DNA of 64,000 nt from Acidimicrobiia bacterium (GTDB taxonomy: Bacteria > Actinomycetota > Acidimicrobiia > Spongiisociales > UBA11373). The DNA is taken from assembly GCA_030584185.1 (NCBI GenBank), contig CP129495.1:2147560-2211559 (forward strand), read 5' to 3'. Under the pieces are notes generated by a model. It made no database searches. It was not told the DNA's origin and saw only the letters and a list, made by a program, of their open reading frames with translations. How positions within the stretch are numbered: the first letter of the stretch is position 1; every line of letters begins with the position of its first letter. The translations under genes were made by a program, and so were the position numbers. Positions 53,186 to 61,690 of the stretch are shown piece by piece.

Positions 53186-54432
53186 AGGAGGGTGTCGAGG
53201 CCGCGGCGGATTCCGCCGATCATCTCTTCGCCCTCGGCCTGGCTCATGACCAGGGGCGGTGACACCTGCAGCGCATCTCCACCAATTGCCCTGCTGATCA
53301 CGCCGGCCTGACGCACCGCCCTGTACGCCTTCGTAGGCAGGTCGGGATCGGAGGCGAGGCGCTCCGGGTCGAGTACGACGGCACCCAGGAAGCCGACGCC
53401 GGATCGGTGCCCGGCGACGAGCGGATGGTCGGTGAGCGATTCGAGTGCCTCCACCAGGGTGCCTTCCCAGTGCAGGGCACGCTCTGGTAGGCCCTCGCGC
53501 TCCATGAGATCGAGGTTGGCGAGGGCGGCGGCGGCGACCGTGGGGTGGCCGCTGTAGGTGTAGCCGTGACGGAACAGGGGAGCGTCGGCCTCCCAGAAGG
53601 GCTTCCACACCCGTGGCGCGGCGATCACTCCGCCGGCCGGCAGGTAGCCCGAGGTGACCCCCTTGGCGAACACGATCAGATCGGGATCGAGGGAGAACCG
53701 GTTGGAGGCGAACCAGGCGCCGACCCGCCCGAAGCCGGTGATCACCTCGTCGGCGACGAAGAGGGCTCCTGACTCCGAGACGACCCGGCGCGTCTCCTTC
53801 AGGTAGCCCTCCGGGGCGGGACGGACTCCGCCGGCTCCGATGACGGGCTCGCAATAGAAGGCGGCGATGTGCTCCGGGCCGATCCTGGCGATGACCTCCC
53901 CGAGGGCCTCGGACGAGTCCCATGGGACCATCACCACATCCGGGACCAGTGGCCCGTACCCGTCGGCGTTGCCGGCGATCCCGGCAAGCGAAGTCCCGAA
54001 CCCGTGCATCCCATGGTATGACCACGAACGGGTGATGAGGACGGTGCGCTCCGGCTCCCCGGTCAGCTGGAAGTAGCGTCGGGCGATCTTGGCGGCGGTG
54101 TCGACGGAGTCGGAGCCGCCGCTGGTGAGGAACACCTTGGAGCCGGTGTCGGGTGCCATGGCAGCGATCCGGTCGGCCAGGGCCAGGGCAGGAGGGTTGG
54201 CGAAGTCTCCGAACGTGTGATACGCCTCCAGCTGGGTTGCCTGTCGGGCCATCGCCTCGATGATCTCGCCCCGGCCGTGGCCGACCTGGCAGTACCAGAG
54301 GGAGGCGGTGGCGTCCAGGTAGCGGTTGCCCGCCTGGTCCCACACGTACACGCCTTCGCCGCGTTCGATCACGAGCTCGGCTCCGTCCACCATGCCCATT
54401 GCCGCGAACGGGTGCCACAGGGATGTCGTCAT
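53182..54432 (-). CDS. Class III PLP-dependent aminotransferase (omega-amino acid type)
   Basis: Aminotransferase of 416 residues. It has SLWHPFAAMG near the start, GSDSVDTAAKIARRY as cofactor phosphate site, SWSYHGMHG, DEVITGFGRVG with the PLP-pairing Asp, and the Schiff-base Lys in VFAKGVTSGYLPAGG (about 275), then YTYSGHPTVAAAALANL. It resembles omega-amino acid:pyruvate and BioA-like enzymes; no biotin gene is near. TAACCT lies six bases before ATG 54432, which is therefore preferred over GTG 54438. Divergent from a second class III aminotransferase. Confidence 0.88.
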   Translation of the reverse strand: MTTSLWHPFAAMGMVDGAELVIERGEGVYVWDQAGNRYLDATASLWYCQVGHGRGEIIEAMARQATQLEAYHTFGDFANPPALALADRIAAMAPDTGSKVFLTSGGSDSVDTAAKIARRYFQLTGEPERTVLITRSWSYHGMHGFGTSLAGIAGNADGYGPLVPDVVMVPWDSSEALGEVIARIGPEHIAAFYCEPVIGAGGVRPAPEGYLKETRRVVSESGALFVADEVITGFGRVGAWFASNRFSLDPDLIVFAKGVTSGYLPAGGVIAAPRVWKPFWEADAPLFRHGYTYSGHPTVAAAALANLDLMEREGLPERALHWEGTLVEALESLTDHPLVAGHRSGVGFLGAVVLDPERLASDPDLPTKAYRAVRQAGVISRAIGGDALQVSPPLVMSQAEGEEMIGGIRRGLDTLL

Positions 54433-54501
54433 GGCCACAGGTTACGTCGAGGTGCTGCTGCGCGATGGTTAGCCTTGGAACAAGCGACGATCGGGAGCGA
54501 G

Positions 54502-55806
54502 ATGGGTCTGCAGGGTTCGGAGACGGCGGGTTGGTTCAAGAGGGCGGATCGCGCCCTGGTCTCCGGCGTGTCGAGCGGCTTTCGCTACTGGGGTGAAGAC
54601 GACACGCTGGTAGTGGAGCGTGGCGAAGGGGCACACCTGTTCGACATGGATGGGCGCCGCTACATCGACTACCACCTCGGGTTCGGGCCGATCGTCCTGG
54701 GCCATGGGCACCCCGTGGTCGCCGCCGCCGTTGCCGAGGCCGCCGCCGCCGGCACCACGTTCGCCATGACCTCGCGACGCGAGGTCCAGGCGGCCGAGCG
54801 CTTCAAGATGGCGGTGCCGTGGGTGGACCGGATGAGGTTCACCAACACCGGCACCGAGGCCACGATGCACGCCATCCGGCTGGCCAGGGCCATCACCGGC
54901 CGGGAACCGATCGTGAAGTTCGAAGGGACCTACCACGGGGCACACGACTACGTGCTGTTCTCGACGGCGGCGGCTCCATACGGCTCCCTGGGCTCGCGGC
55001 GCGATCCGATCCCGCTGCAGCACTCCTCGGGCATACCCGACGCCATCCGCTCGCTCGTGAGAGCGATCCCCTTCAACGACCTCGATGCCGTGGAGAAGGC
55101 GTTGCGTCCCGGGAAGGCGGCCGCTGTGATCGTGGAGCCCGCCCTGGGCAACGCCTTCGGGATCCTGCCCGAACCCGGGTTCCTGGAGGGCCTGAGGAGG
55201 ATCTGCACCGAGACCGGCACCCTGCTCATCTTCGACGAGGTGAAGACCGGGTTCCGGCTCGCGCTCGGTGGCGCCGTGGAGCACTTCGGTGTGGTCCCCG
55301 ATCTGGCCACGTTTGCCAAGTCGATGGGCAACGGCTTCCCGGTTGCGGCCATCGCCGGCCGTGAGGAGTTCATCGGAGCATGGGCCGGCGGAGGGATCAT
55401 GCAGGCGGGGACCTACTCCGGCAACGGGGTGGCCGCGGCGGCGACCGCAGCCACCATCGAGATCCTCCAGACCGGCGAGCCGCTGAAGCGGGTGGAGGCG
55501 GTGGGGATCGCACTGATGGAGGGCATCTCCTCCATCTGCCAGGAGCGGGGCTTTCCGGTGCAGGTGCTGGGGCATCCCTCGATGTTCGGGATCTACTTCG
55601 GCGACACGGTGCCCAAGGAGTTCCGCGATCTGGCCGGACACGACACCGAGAAGTACACCGAGGTGATATTCGGGATGATCCGGCGCGGTGTTCTCCCGGT
55701 CGACGACGCCAAGGAGCCCTGGTTCGTCAGCGCCGCTCACAGCGACGAGGACGTGGCGGAGACCCTGCAGGCCTTCCGGGACTCCCTGTCGGAGGCGCTG
55801 GCCTGA
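54502..55806 (+). CDS. Class III aminotransferase, glutamate-1-semialdehyde aminomutase-like
   Basis: PLP enzyme of 434 residues. Motifs are YIDYHLGFGPIVLGHGHP, FTNTGTEATMHAIRLAR, GTYHGAHDYVL, the PLP-pairing Asp in IFDEVKTGFRL, and the Lys in TFAKSMGNGFPVAAI. GTYSGNGVAAAA and similar segments place it near glutamate-1-semialdehyde aminomutases, but the divergent neighbour and missing haem genes make a separate catabolic transaminase more likely than HemL. ATG 54502 follows GGGAG. The starts of the two aminotransferases are 70 bases apart. Confidence 0.86.
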   Translation: MGLQGSETAGWFKRADRALVSGVSSGFRYWGEDDTLVVERGEGAHLFDMDGRRYIDYHLGFGPIVLGHGHPVVAAAVAEAAAAGTTFAMTSRREVQAAERFKMAVPWVDRMRFTNTGTEATMHAIRLARAITGREPIVKFEGTYHGAHDYVLFSTAAAPYGSLGSRRDPIPLQHSSGIPDAIRSLVRAIPFNDLDAVEKALRPGKAAAVIVEPALGNAFGILPEPGFLEGLRRICTETGTLLIFDEVKTGFRLALGGAVEHFGVVPDLATFAKSMGNGFPVAAIAGREEFIGAWAGGGIMQAGTYSGNGVAAAATAATIEILQTGEPLKRVEAVGIALMEGISSICQERGFPVQVLGHPSMFGIYFGDTVPKEFRDLAGHDTEKYTEVIFGMIRRGVLPVDDAKEPWFVSAAHSDEDVAETLQAFRDSLSEALA

Positions 55807-55830
55807 GATCATCGCTCCGGGCGGCGGCGA

Positions 55831-57192
55831 TCAACCGGCTGCGGCCTGGAGACTCGGCTCCATCGCCAGGTCCAGCTCGACGCAGAACACCGTGAGGGTG
55901 CCTTGGCGCCGATAGGAGATGGCGCCCCCCATGCCCACGAGCAGGAGACGGGTGATCGCCAGCCCGAGGCCGACGGAGCCGACGATGAGCGGTCGGTCAC
56001 CGGCATGGACCCACTCCTCGAAGAGGCGCTTCTCCACCTCGGCCGCCACCCCTGGGCCGTCGTCCATGACCTCGATCGTGTAGTGCTCGGCACCCCGCGC
56101 CGAGCGAACCACCACATTGGGACCTCCGTGGCGCAGGGCGTTGGAGATCAGGTTCCTCATGACCTGACGGAGCCGCACCGGGTCGGCGGTGATCGTTCCC
56201 GGGGCCAGATAGTGCCGCACCGAGTGACCGAGGCGTCGGAACTCCTCCACGACCGCGGCGAGCTCCCGTTCGGCGTCGACCGGCTCACTGGAGAAGATGA
56301 GTCGCCCCGCCTGAGCCTGCGCCGATGCGAGCAGGTCCTCGACCATCCGGTTGAGGTCGGCAGACTGCTGGATGATTATCGAGTTCAGCTCCTGGGAGAG
56401 GGCCATGTCCTCGAAGCCGGACTCCTCGAGGGCGAGGGCAGAGGTGAAGATGCCGGTGAGGGGCGTGCGCAGCTCGTGCGAGAGGCTGGCGATGAGGCGG
56501 TCCTTGGACTGGTTCACCTGGCGTTCGTTCTCCAGCTCCAGCGCCTGCTGTTCGCGAATCCTGCGGCGCCGGATCAACCGCAGGCCGGCGACGATCCCGG
56601 CGATGGGGACGATGAGAGCGACGAAGAAGCGGCTTGCCGTGGCTACCGCCCCCGCCTTGGAGGCGGCGACGGCGATGACGGTGGCGGCGCCATCGCGCTG
56701 CTCGACCAGAAGCGCCTCGAGCGCCTCGAAGTCGGCCGTGGCCGAGGCGGCGCGGGTCCCGGCAGCCTCGGGGTTTCCGCCGGCGACCAGGTCGAGGACC
56801 TCGAGACCGGAGGCGGCAGCGGCTGCCACCTCATCGCCTTGGGTAGAGGAGAAACCCGGCAGCGTCGCCGCCGATTCGACGCGTGAGACCATGTCGGAGA
56901 TCAGCATCTCGGCCTCGCCGATCCATGCCGCGATGGCTTCGTCGGAAGGATCGCTGGCGGCGAGGAGCAGCACGTGACCGATGGCGCCTCGCGTGGCCGC
57001 CACCGAGCCGAGGGCCGACTCGGCTGCCTGCTGGGCCCTGGCGGCGTCGGCCACCTCTGCGACCCCGGTGGCGTTGGTGTGGACGAGCGCCAGTGCCGCC
57101 AGGATCCCGGCGATTGCGACCGCCACCCCCGCCACGAGAGGGGTTGAGCGCGGCGACGAACGGCTTCGGCTCACAGGGGTGCTTCGGCGCAT
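55831..57192 (-). CDS. Orphan sensor histidine kinase
   Basis: Membrane histidine kinase of 453 residues. Transmembrane helix 1 at about 18-37, an extracytoplasmic helical sensor of about 150 residues, helix 2 near 188-206 (FFVALIVPIAGIVAGLRLI), HisKA with the phosphorylated His in SLSHELRTPLTG, and the HATPase domain with NLISNALRHGG, DDGPGV and GSVGLGLAI. No response regulator is adjacent. ATG 57192 is preferred over the start of the longer frame at 57237. Divergent from the Thr-rich membrane protein gene by 47 bases. Confidence 0.87.
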   Translation of the reverse strand: MRRSTPVSRSRSSPRSTPLVAGVAVAIAGILAALALVHTNATGVAEVADAARAQQAAESALGSVAATRGAIGHVLLLAASDPSDEAIAAWIGEAEMLISDMVSRVESAATLPGFSSTQGDEVAAAAASGLEVLDLVAGGNPEAAGTRAASATADFEALEALLVEQRDGAATVIAVAASKAGAVATASRFFVALIVPIAGIVAGLRLIRRRRIREQQALELENERQVNQSKDRLIASLSHELRTPLTGIFTSALALEESGFEDMALSQELNSIIIQQSADLNRMVEDLLASAQAQAGRLIFSSEPVDAERELAAVVEEFRRLGHSVRHYLAPGTITADPVRLRQVMRNLISNALRHGGPNVVVRSARGAEHYTIEVMDDGPGVAAEVEKRLFEEWVHAGDRPLIVGSVGLGLAITRLLLVGMGGAISYRRQGTLTVFCVELDLAMEPSLQAAAG

Positions 57193-57239
57193 CCAAGTAC
57201 AGGCTTTAGAAATCCGCCAGAGGTGTCGATGTACCACCG

Positions 57240-57941
57240 ATGGCCGTTCTCCGGGTCCTTCGGCATGTGCTCCCCGCGATGGTGATCGTGCTCGTCGTCG
57301 CCGGACCGGTCGGTGCCGCTCCTAAGGACTGGGAAGACATCTGCCGCCAACGCGAGGAGGCCGGGCTCCCGCTGCCGGCCTGGTGCCGGACCTCGACCAC
57401 GACCACCACCTCGACCACGACGACCACCTCGACCACGACGACCACCTCGACCTCGACGACCTCGACGACCACGACGACCACCTCGACCTCGACGACCTCG
57501 ACGACCACGACGACCACCTCGACCACCGTGGCGACGACCATCACCGTCCCGCCGTCAGGGCAGGGGTCGGGCGCCGAACCCGGCGATGGATCCCGAGCGC
57601 CGGTCGATGTTTCTGCAGGCCTCGCCGGGCTCGACCTGAGTGGACTTCCGGCACCCGTGGCAGGGGCGGTGGTCCTCGCCGTCCGCTCGGCGCCGGCGAC
57701 GATGTCCCCCGCCCCCGTTCCGCAGCCTGACGGCCTGGCATACGGCCTGGGGCGGTTCTTCGGGCCGGTGGCACCGCCGGCACTGGTCGAGGCGATCGTC
57801 TCGCCGATAGTGATGTTTCAGGCGCTCGGCGAGGCGCTGGCCGCCAGCGGCGAGATGCTGGCCCTGCCCGGAGTCGTCTTGCTCCTCGGGATGTCGTTGC
57901 CCGCCTGGCGCCGGTGGGCGCTCCTAGAAGACCTCAGGTGA
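57240..57941 (+). CDS. Exported protein with Ser/Thr-rich linker and C-terminal membrane helix
   Basis: A 233-residue protein. Signal peptide (LPAMVIVLVVAGPVGAA), a short conserved-looking segment (KDWEDICRQREEAGLPLPAWC with two cysteines), a linker of about 55 residues of almost only Thr and Ser, then a domain of about 110 residues ending in a hydrophobic helix ALPGVVLLLGMSLPA and basic residues. This architecture resembles a surface protein anchored in the membrane by its C terminus. Family not recognised. The linker is likely glycosylated or simply extended. Confidence 0.72.
   Translation: MAVLRVLRHVLPAMVIVLVVAGPVGAAPKDWEDICRQREEAGLPLPAWCRTSTTTTTSTTTTTSTTTTTSTSTTSTTTTTTSTSTTSTTTTTTSTTVATTITVPPSGQGSGAEPGDGSRAPVDVSAGLAGLDLSGLPAPVAGAVVLAVRSAPATMSPAPVPQPDGLAYGLGRFFGPVAPPALVEAIVSPIVMFQALGEALAASGEMLALPGVVLLLGMSLPAWRRWALLEDLR
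57396..57530 (+). repeat. Low-complexity ACC/ACG/TCG codon repeat
   Basis: About 135 bases built from repeated CGACCACGACGACCACCT-like units that encode the Thr/Ser linker of the gene at 57240. The tract is prone to slippage by threes and to assembly error. Confidence 0.85.
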
Positions 57942-58116
57942 CGACCGCGCGCTCACTCTGGCGCCAGCACCTGCTCTCGATGCCCGTGGAGAGGGCTGTG
58001 ATGCCGTCGTCGCCCCCGTCCTGAGCGCGCGGCGGCCTTTGGACACTCGGGAGTGTTGGACCCGTCGGAGACAGCCTGCCCCGACCATGTCGCATCTCTG
58101 GTGACGGGAGGCCGAC
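57942..58116 (+). other. Intergenic region with inverted repeat
   Basis: No gene is seen in these 175 bases. ACACTC-GG-GAGTGT at 58043-58056 is a short inverted repeat that could be an operator or weak terminator. A GGGAGG ribosome binding site ends the region in front of the small frame at 58117. Confidence 0.4.
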
Positions 58117-58350
58117 ATGGACGAGGCACTGCGGGCGCTCATCGCAGGCGTGGCGGCGGGTGCCGCCGATGGTGTGGGAGCACTGCGCGACCGGGGGCTC
58201 GCCGCCGAGCTCGATCGCTACTCGGTGGAGGCGGTGCTCGACGGGGAGGACCGGGCCCCCTCGGCCTCGGTGAGGCTCGACTTCGTCATGGCCCGGCACG
58301 ATGTGGATCAGACGTCGTGGGGTAGCGAGCCGCGATCCGCTCGAAGGTAG
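58117..58350 (+). CDS. Small hypothetical protein
   Basis: A 77-residue frame starting at ATG 58117 with GGGAGG upstream. The N-terminal half is helical (EALRALIAGVAAGAADGVGA), the C-terminal half polar (SVEAVLDGEDRAPSASVRLD). The last 43 bases overlap the 3' end of the convergent nucleotidase gene. Not recognised. Supported by the ribosome binding site and codon bias only. Confidence 0.4.
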   Translation: MDEALRALIAGVAAGAADGVGALRDRGLAAELDRYSVEAVLDGEDRAPSASVRLDFVMARHDVDQTSWGSEPRSARR

Positions 58351-59783
58351 GCGAACGGAGTCGCCGCCAGGAAGTTGGAGACCCGCGAGGTGTAGACATC
58401 GGCGTACCGCTCCACCTGTCGGGCGAAGAGGCTCTTGTCGTTCCCGGAACGCATCAGGGGGCCCCAGGCACTGTTTCGGAGGCTCCCCGACTCGATGGCG
58501 AGCGGGGTGATCTCGGCGTCGACCCTCAGCACCTCTGCGCGCAGGTCCTCGATGAGGGCATCGGCTTCGGTGACCGACAGCGAAGCAGCGGCGTAGCCGA
58601 GTTGGGCTCGCTGCTTCTCCAGGCGAACCGCCGCCAGGCGCTGCTCCACCTCCGACTTGCGGGCCATGAGTGCCTGGAGCCTCTCCTCGCTCGGTCGGAA
58701 CGCTTCGGCGGCGGCGATCTCGGATTCGAGCTCCCGGAGCACCAGTGCCGTGCGCCAGCGCAGCAGCGCCTTGCTGACGGATACATCCGAGTAGAGGTGG
58801 TCGCCCACGTAGAGGATCTCGTCGCCCGACAGTCCGAGGTGGTCTTCGATCTGCTGGGCACCCCCGCCCACGTACACCGTGTCGGATCGCAGGGGACCGG
58901 TGTGGGGCCGCATCAACCCGAGCCCCTCGTCCACAACCCGGTAGAGCGGGCGGCGTGAGGTGAAGAAGTCGGGCTTCGCCGCCGACACGATCACGGCGTC
59001 GAACAGCGATCGCCAGGTGAGGTCACCGGGGAGATGACGATCGACGGCGTAGCGCATGATCCGATCCGTGTACTCCCACTCGGCATTGGTGATGAGCAGC
59101 AGCTGCTTGCCGGCGTGATGCTGATCCAAGAGGGTGGCGGCGATTTCGGGGTCCTCGACGACGAACCTCGCCGGGTCGGTGAGGATCTCCTGCTTGAGGG
59201 TGCCCTCCATGTGTGCGTCGTCCAATGTCGACCGCACCACGTCGTAGAGATGGGCGTAGCTCCTGACTCCGGGAACCTGGCCCGCATCGTGACGGTCGAC
59301 CAGGGCGGCGAACAGGGCCGCCTCGGAGAGGGAGAACAGGGTGTTGAGGAACACCCATCGGTCTTCGGCGAGGTCGACGGCCGTTGCCGCGTAGTCGCGT
59401 CGCAGCCGATCGAACTCCAGGAACTCGGTGCCGTGAGAGGCTCGGATGACGTAGCCGAAGCGGGTCGGTTTGACCAGATTCCCGCGTTCCAGATCGAGCG
59501 TCAGCCCCCGGATCACCGAGTCCGGGTCGAACTCCAGGTCCTCCACCGGCCACCCCAGCGTCGCCAGGCGATCCCGGGTGTGATGGAAGGCCCGCTTCTC
59601 CCACTCGTCGACCCGGTAGTGGACGAGCGTGTAGTCCATGTCGTAGCCGATGGCGCGGATCGACCTGAGGTTGAGCGTTCGGTTGCCGTATATGCGGCGT
59701 TCCGGGGGCGGAACCGTGATCACCGGCGGTCGCTCCGGCAGTTTGGCCTCATCACGGCGTCTCGCTCGGCGGTTCGGCGGCAC
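58308..59783 (-). CDS. HAD-IG family 5'-nucleotidase
   Basis: A 491-residue HAD hydrolase of the group related to cytosolic purine 5'-nucleotidase. Motif I IGYDMDYTLVHY carries the nucleophilic Asp and the general acid Asp; LLITNAEWEYTD is motif II; ILYVGDHLYSDV is motif IV. LRRDYAATAVDLAEDRWVFLNTLFSLSE is typical of this subfamily. A helical C-terminal region follows. It probably dephosphorylates purine nucleotides. GTG 59783 lies 32 bases inside the end of the upstream MscS gene. Confidence 0.88.
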   Translation of the reverse strand: MPPNRRARRRDEAKLPERPPVITVPPPERRIYGNRTLNLRSIRAIGYDMDYTLVHYRVDEWEKRAFHHTRDRLATLGWPVEDLEFDPDSVIRGLTLDLERGNLVKPTRFGYVIRASHGTEFLEFDRLRRDYAATAVDLAEDRWVFLNTLFSLSEAALFAALVDRHDAGQVPGVRSYAHLYDVVRSTLDDAHMEGTLKQEILTDPARFVVEDPEIAATLLDQHHAGKQLLLITNAEWEYTDRIMRYAVDRHLPGDLTWRSLFDAVIVSAAKPDFFTSRRPLYRVVDEGLGLMRPHTGPLRSDTVYVGGGAQQIEDHLGLSGDEILYVGDHLYSDVSVSKALLRWRTALVLRELESEIAAAEAFRPSEERLQALMARKSEVEQRLAAVRLEKQRAQLGYAAASLSVTEADALIEDLRAEVLRVDAEITPLAIESGSLRNSAWGPLMRSGNDKSLFARQVERYADVYTSRVSNFLAATPFAYLRADRGSLPHDV

Positions 59784-60798
59784 GAAGCCACACGACGCGC
59801 TGCGGGAACGGGATCTCGATTCCGGCCTCGTCGAATGCGGACTTGAGACGACGGCGCACGGCCCGGGCGGTGTTCCACTGCTCCCCGGGCTCCACCGTGA
59901 GCACCAGGCGGATCTTCATCGCCGACTCCCCGAAACCCTGGACTCCCCACACCTCGGGCTCCTCGAGCACGGTGGCTTCCTCGAGGCGATCGCGCCACAC
60001 CGAGTCGGCGACCTCCTTGATCACCCGAATCGCCAGGTCTATGTCGGTGTCATAGGCGATCTCGACGTCCATCACGGCTCGAGCCCACTGCTGTGACTTG
60101 TTGCCGATGCGGCGGATCTCGCCGTTGGGGATGTGCCACACGGTGCCTTCCACGTCACGCAGCCGGGTGGATCGAAGTCGGATCTCCTCCACGGTTCCGG
60201 TGGCGTCTCCCACGTCGATCACGTCTCCGATGCCGAACTGATCCTCCAGGAGCATGAACATCCCCGAGAGGAAGTCCTTCACCAGGGACTGGGCCCCGAA
60301 TCCGAGCGCAACCCCGGCGATGCCGGCGCCGGCGAGCAGCGGCCCCAGGCTCACCCCGAACTCGGCGAGGGTCATCATCGCCGCCACGCCGTAGACGACC
60401 AGCGAGGAGGTCGAGCGCAACACGGCACCGAGGGCCTCGGTTCGCTGGCGGGAGCGGTCGGTCTGCATGCGGAGGAACTCCACCCGGGCCGCCGCCCGCT
60501 CCCGGAGCGAGTCCACCCGCCCATCGTCCGAGAGGTCCGTTTCACGCTCACGGATACGCCGCTCGCGGTCCTCGTTGATTCTCGTCGTCGAGCGCTTGAT
60601 CAGCCGGCGAATCAGTCGGTTGGCCACGAAGGCGGCGACCAGGATCACCAGGACCTTCATCGGTCTGGCAACGAACCAGTCGGCGAATCCGGCCAGGGTC
60701 TCGCGTCCCGTCGCCTGGTAGACCCAGCGACAGACCAGCCCCGGAGGGTCGCCGCATGCGGTGGTGAGGTCCAAGAGGATGAGGGTCACCGGCGCCAT
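59752..60798 (-). CDS. MscS-family mechanosensitive ion channel
   Basis: Channel protein of 348 residues. A helix near 45-65 (PMKVLVILVAAFVANRLI), a charged coiled segment with RINEDRERRIRERET, two further helices, and the pore helix region GPLLAGAGIAGVALGFGAQSLVKDFLSGMF. The cytoplasmic beta domain follows (DQFGIGDVIDVGDATGTVEEI, VWHIPNGEI). Such channels release solutes on osmotic downshift. ATG 60798 is preceded by TAGGGT seven bases upstream; the longer frame to 60891 overlaps the divergent promoter. Confidence 0.88.
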   Translation of the reverse strand: MAPVTLILLDLTTACGDPPGLVCRWVYQATGRETLAGFADWFVARPMKVLVILVAAFVANRLIRRLIKRSTTRINEDRERRIRERETDLSDDGRVDSLRERAAARVEFLRMQTDRSRQRTEALGAVLRSTSSLVVYGVAAMMTLAEFGVSLGPLLAGAGIAGVALGFGAQSLVKDFLSGMFMLLEDQFGIGDVIDVGDATGTVEEIRLRSTRLRDVEGTVWHIPNGEIRRIGNKSQQWARAVMDVEIAYDTDIDLAIRVIKEVADSVWRDRLEEATVLEEPEVWGVQGFGESAMKIRLVLTVEPGEQWNTARAVRRRLKSAFDEAGIEIPFPQRVVWLRAAEPPSETP

Positions 60799-60853
60799 GC
60801 CCGCGACCCTACCCGTGGCCCTTTGCCCCGGGCAATCGGGATACGATCGAACC

Positions 60854-61687
60854 GTGCCGATGGACCCCTTTCGCCAGGCGAACCGCGCCAACTGGGACGA
60901 TCGGGTGGCGGTTCACTGGGGCCCCGACGCCTACGACGCTCCCGGATTCGCCGCCGATGCATCCCGGATCACCGACACCGTGCGCCTGGACAGGGAGGCG
61001 CTCGGCGACGTCTCCGGGCGCCGGCTCGTCCACCTCCAGTGTCACTTCGGGATGGACACCCTCTCGTGGGCCCGGCTCGGCGCCGACGCCACCGGCGTCG
61101 ACTTCAGCGAGCAGGCGATCGCCGCCGCAAGGCGGCTCTCCGCCGAGAGCGGGGCGCCGGCGCGCTTTCTCGTGGGTGAGGTGACCGACGCTCCCGAAGT
61201 CCTCGGTGGCGAGACCTTCGACATCGTGTACACCGGCGTAGGAGCCCTGTGCTGGCTGCCGGAAGTGGCCGCCTGGGCGGAGGCGGTCGAAGCCATCCTC
61301 GCCCCGGGTGGCACGTTCCTCATCCGGGAAGGGCATCCGGTGCTCTGGTCCCTCGCCTGGCCGGAGGACGAACCGTTGCGCCTCGAGATCGGGTACCCGT
61401 ACTTCGAGTCCACCGAGCCGATGGCCTTCGACGATGCCACCTCCTATGTCGGCTCCGGGACCGTGTCCAGCACCCGCACCTACGAGTGGAACCACGGACT
61501 CGCCGAGGTGATGGGGGCCCTGGCCGAGCGCGGCCTGCGGATCGACCTCTTCGAGGAGCACAGGTACCTCCAGTGGAAGGGCCATCCGTCCATGGAGTTG
61601 GGCGAAGACGGGCTGTGGCGCCTGCCCGAGGGACTCCGTGATCGCCTGCCGCTGATGTACACCCTCAGGGCGCGCAAGGCGGGCTGA
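60854..61687 (+). CDS. Class I SAM-dependent methyltransferase
   Basis: A 277-residue methyltransferase. Start region FRQANRANWDDRVAVHW; motif I VHLQCHFGMDTLSWARLGADATGVDFS (split here), post-motif VYTGVGALCWLPEV, and a C-terminal domain RTYEWNHGLAEVMGALAERG. Substrate unknown. TACGAT lies six bases before GTG 60854, so leaderless initiation there is likely; ATG 60860 is the alternative. It converges with the racemase-like gene, three bases apart. Confidence 0.87.
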   Translation: MPMDPFRQANRANWDDRVAVHWGPDAYDAPGFAADASRITDTVRLDREALGDVSGRRLVHLQCHFGMDTLSWARLGADATGVDFSEQAIAAARRLSAESGAPARFLVGEVTDAPEVLGGETFDIVYTGVGALCWLPEVAAWAEAVEAILAPGGTFLIREGHPVLWSLAWPEDEPLRLEIGYPYFESTEPMAFDDATSYVGSGTVSSTRTYEWNHGLAEVMGALAERGLRIDLFEEHRYLQWKGHPSMELGEDGLWRLPEGLRDRLPLMYTLRARKAG

Positions 61688-61690
61688 TGC

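Noticed and set aside
57396..57530. CRISPR-like or minisatellite array
   Set aside because: Units are irregular, in frame and encode a Thr/Ser linker; there are no spacers.
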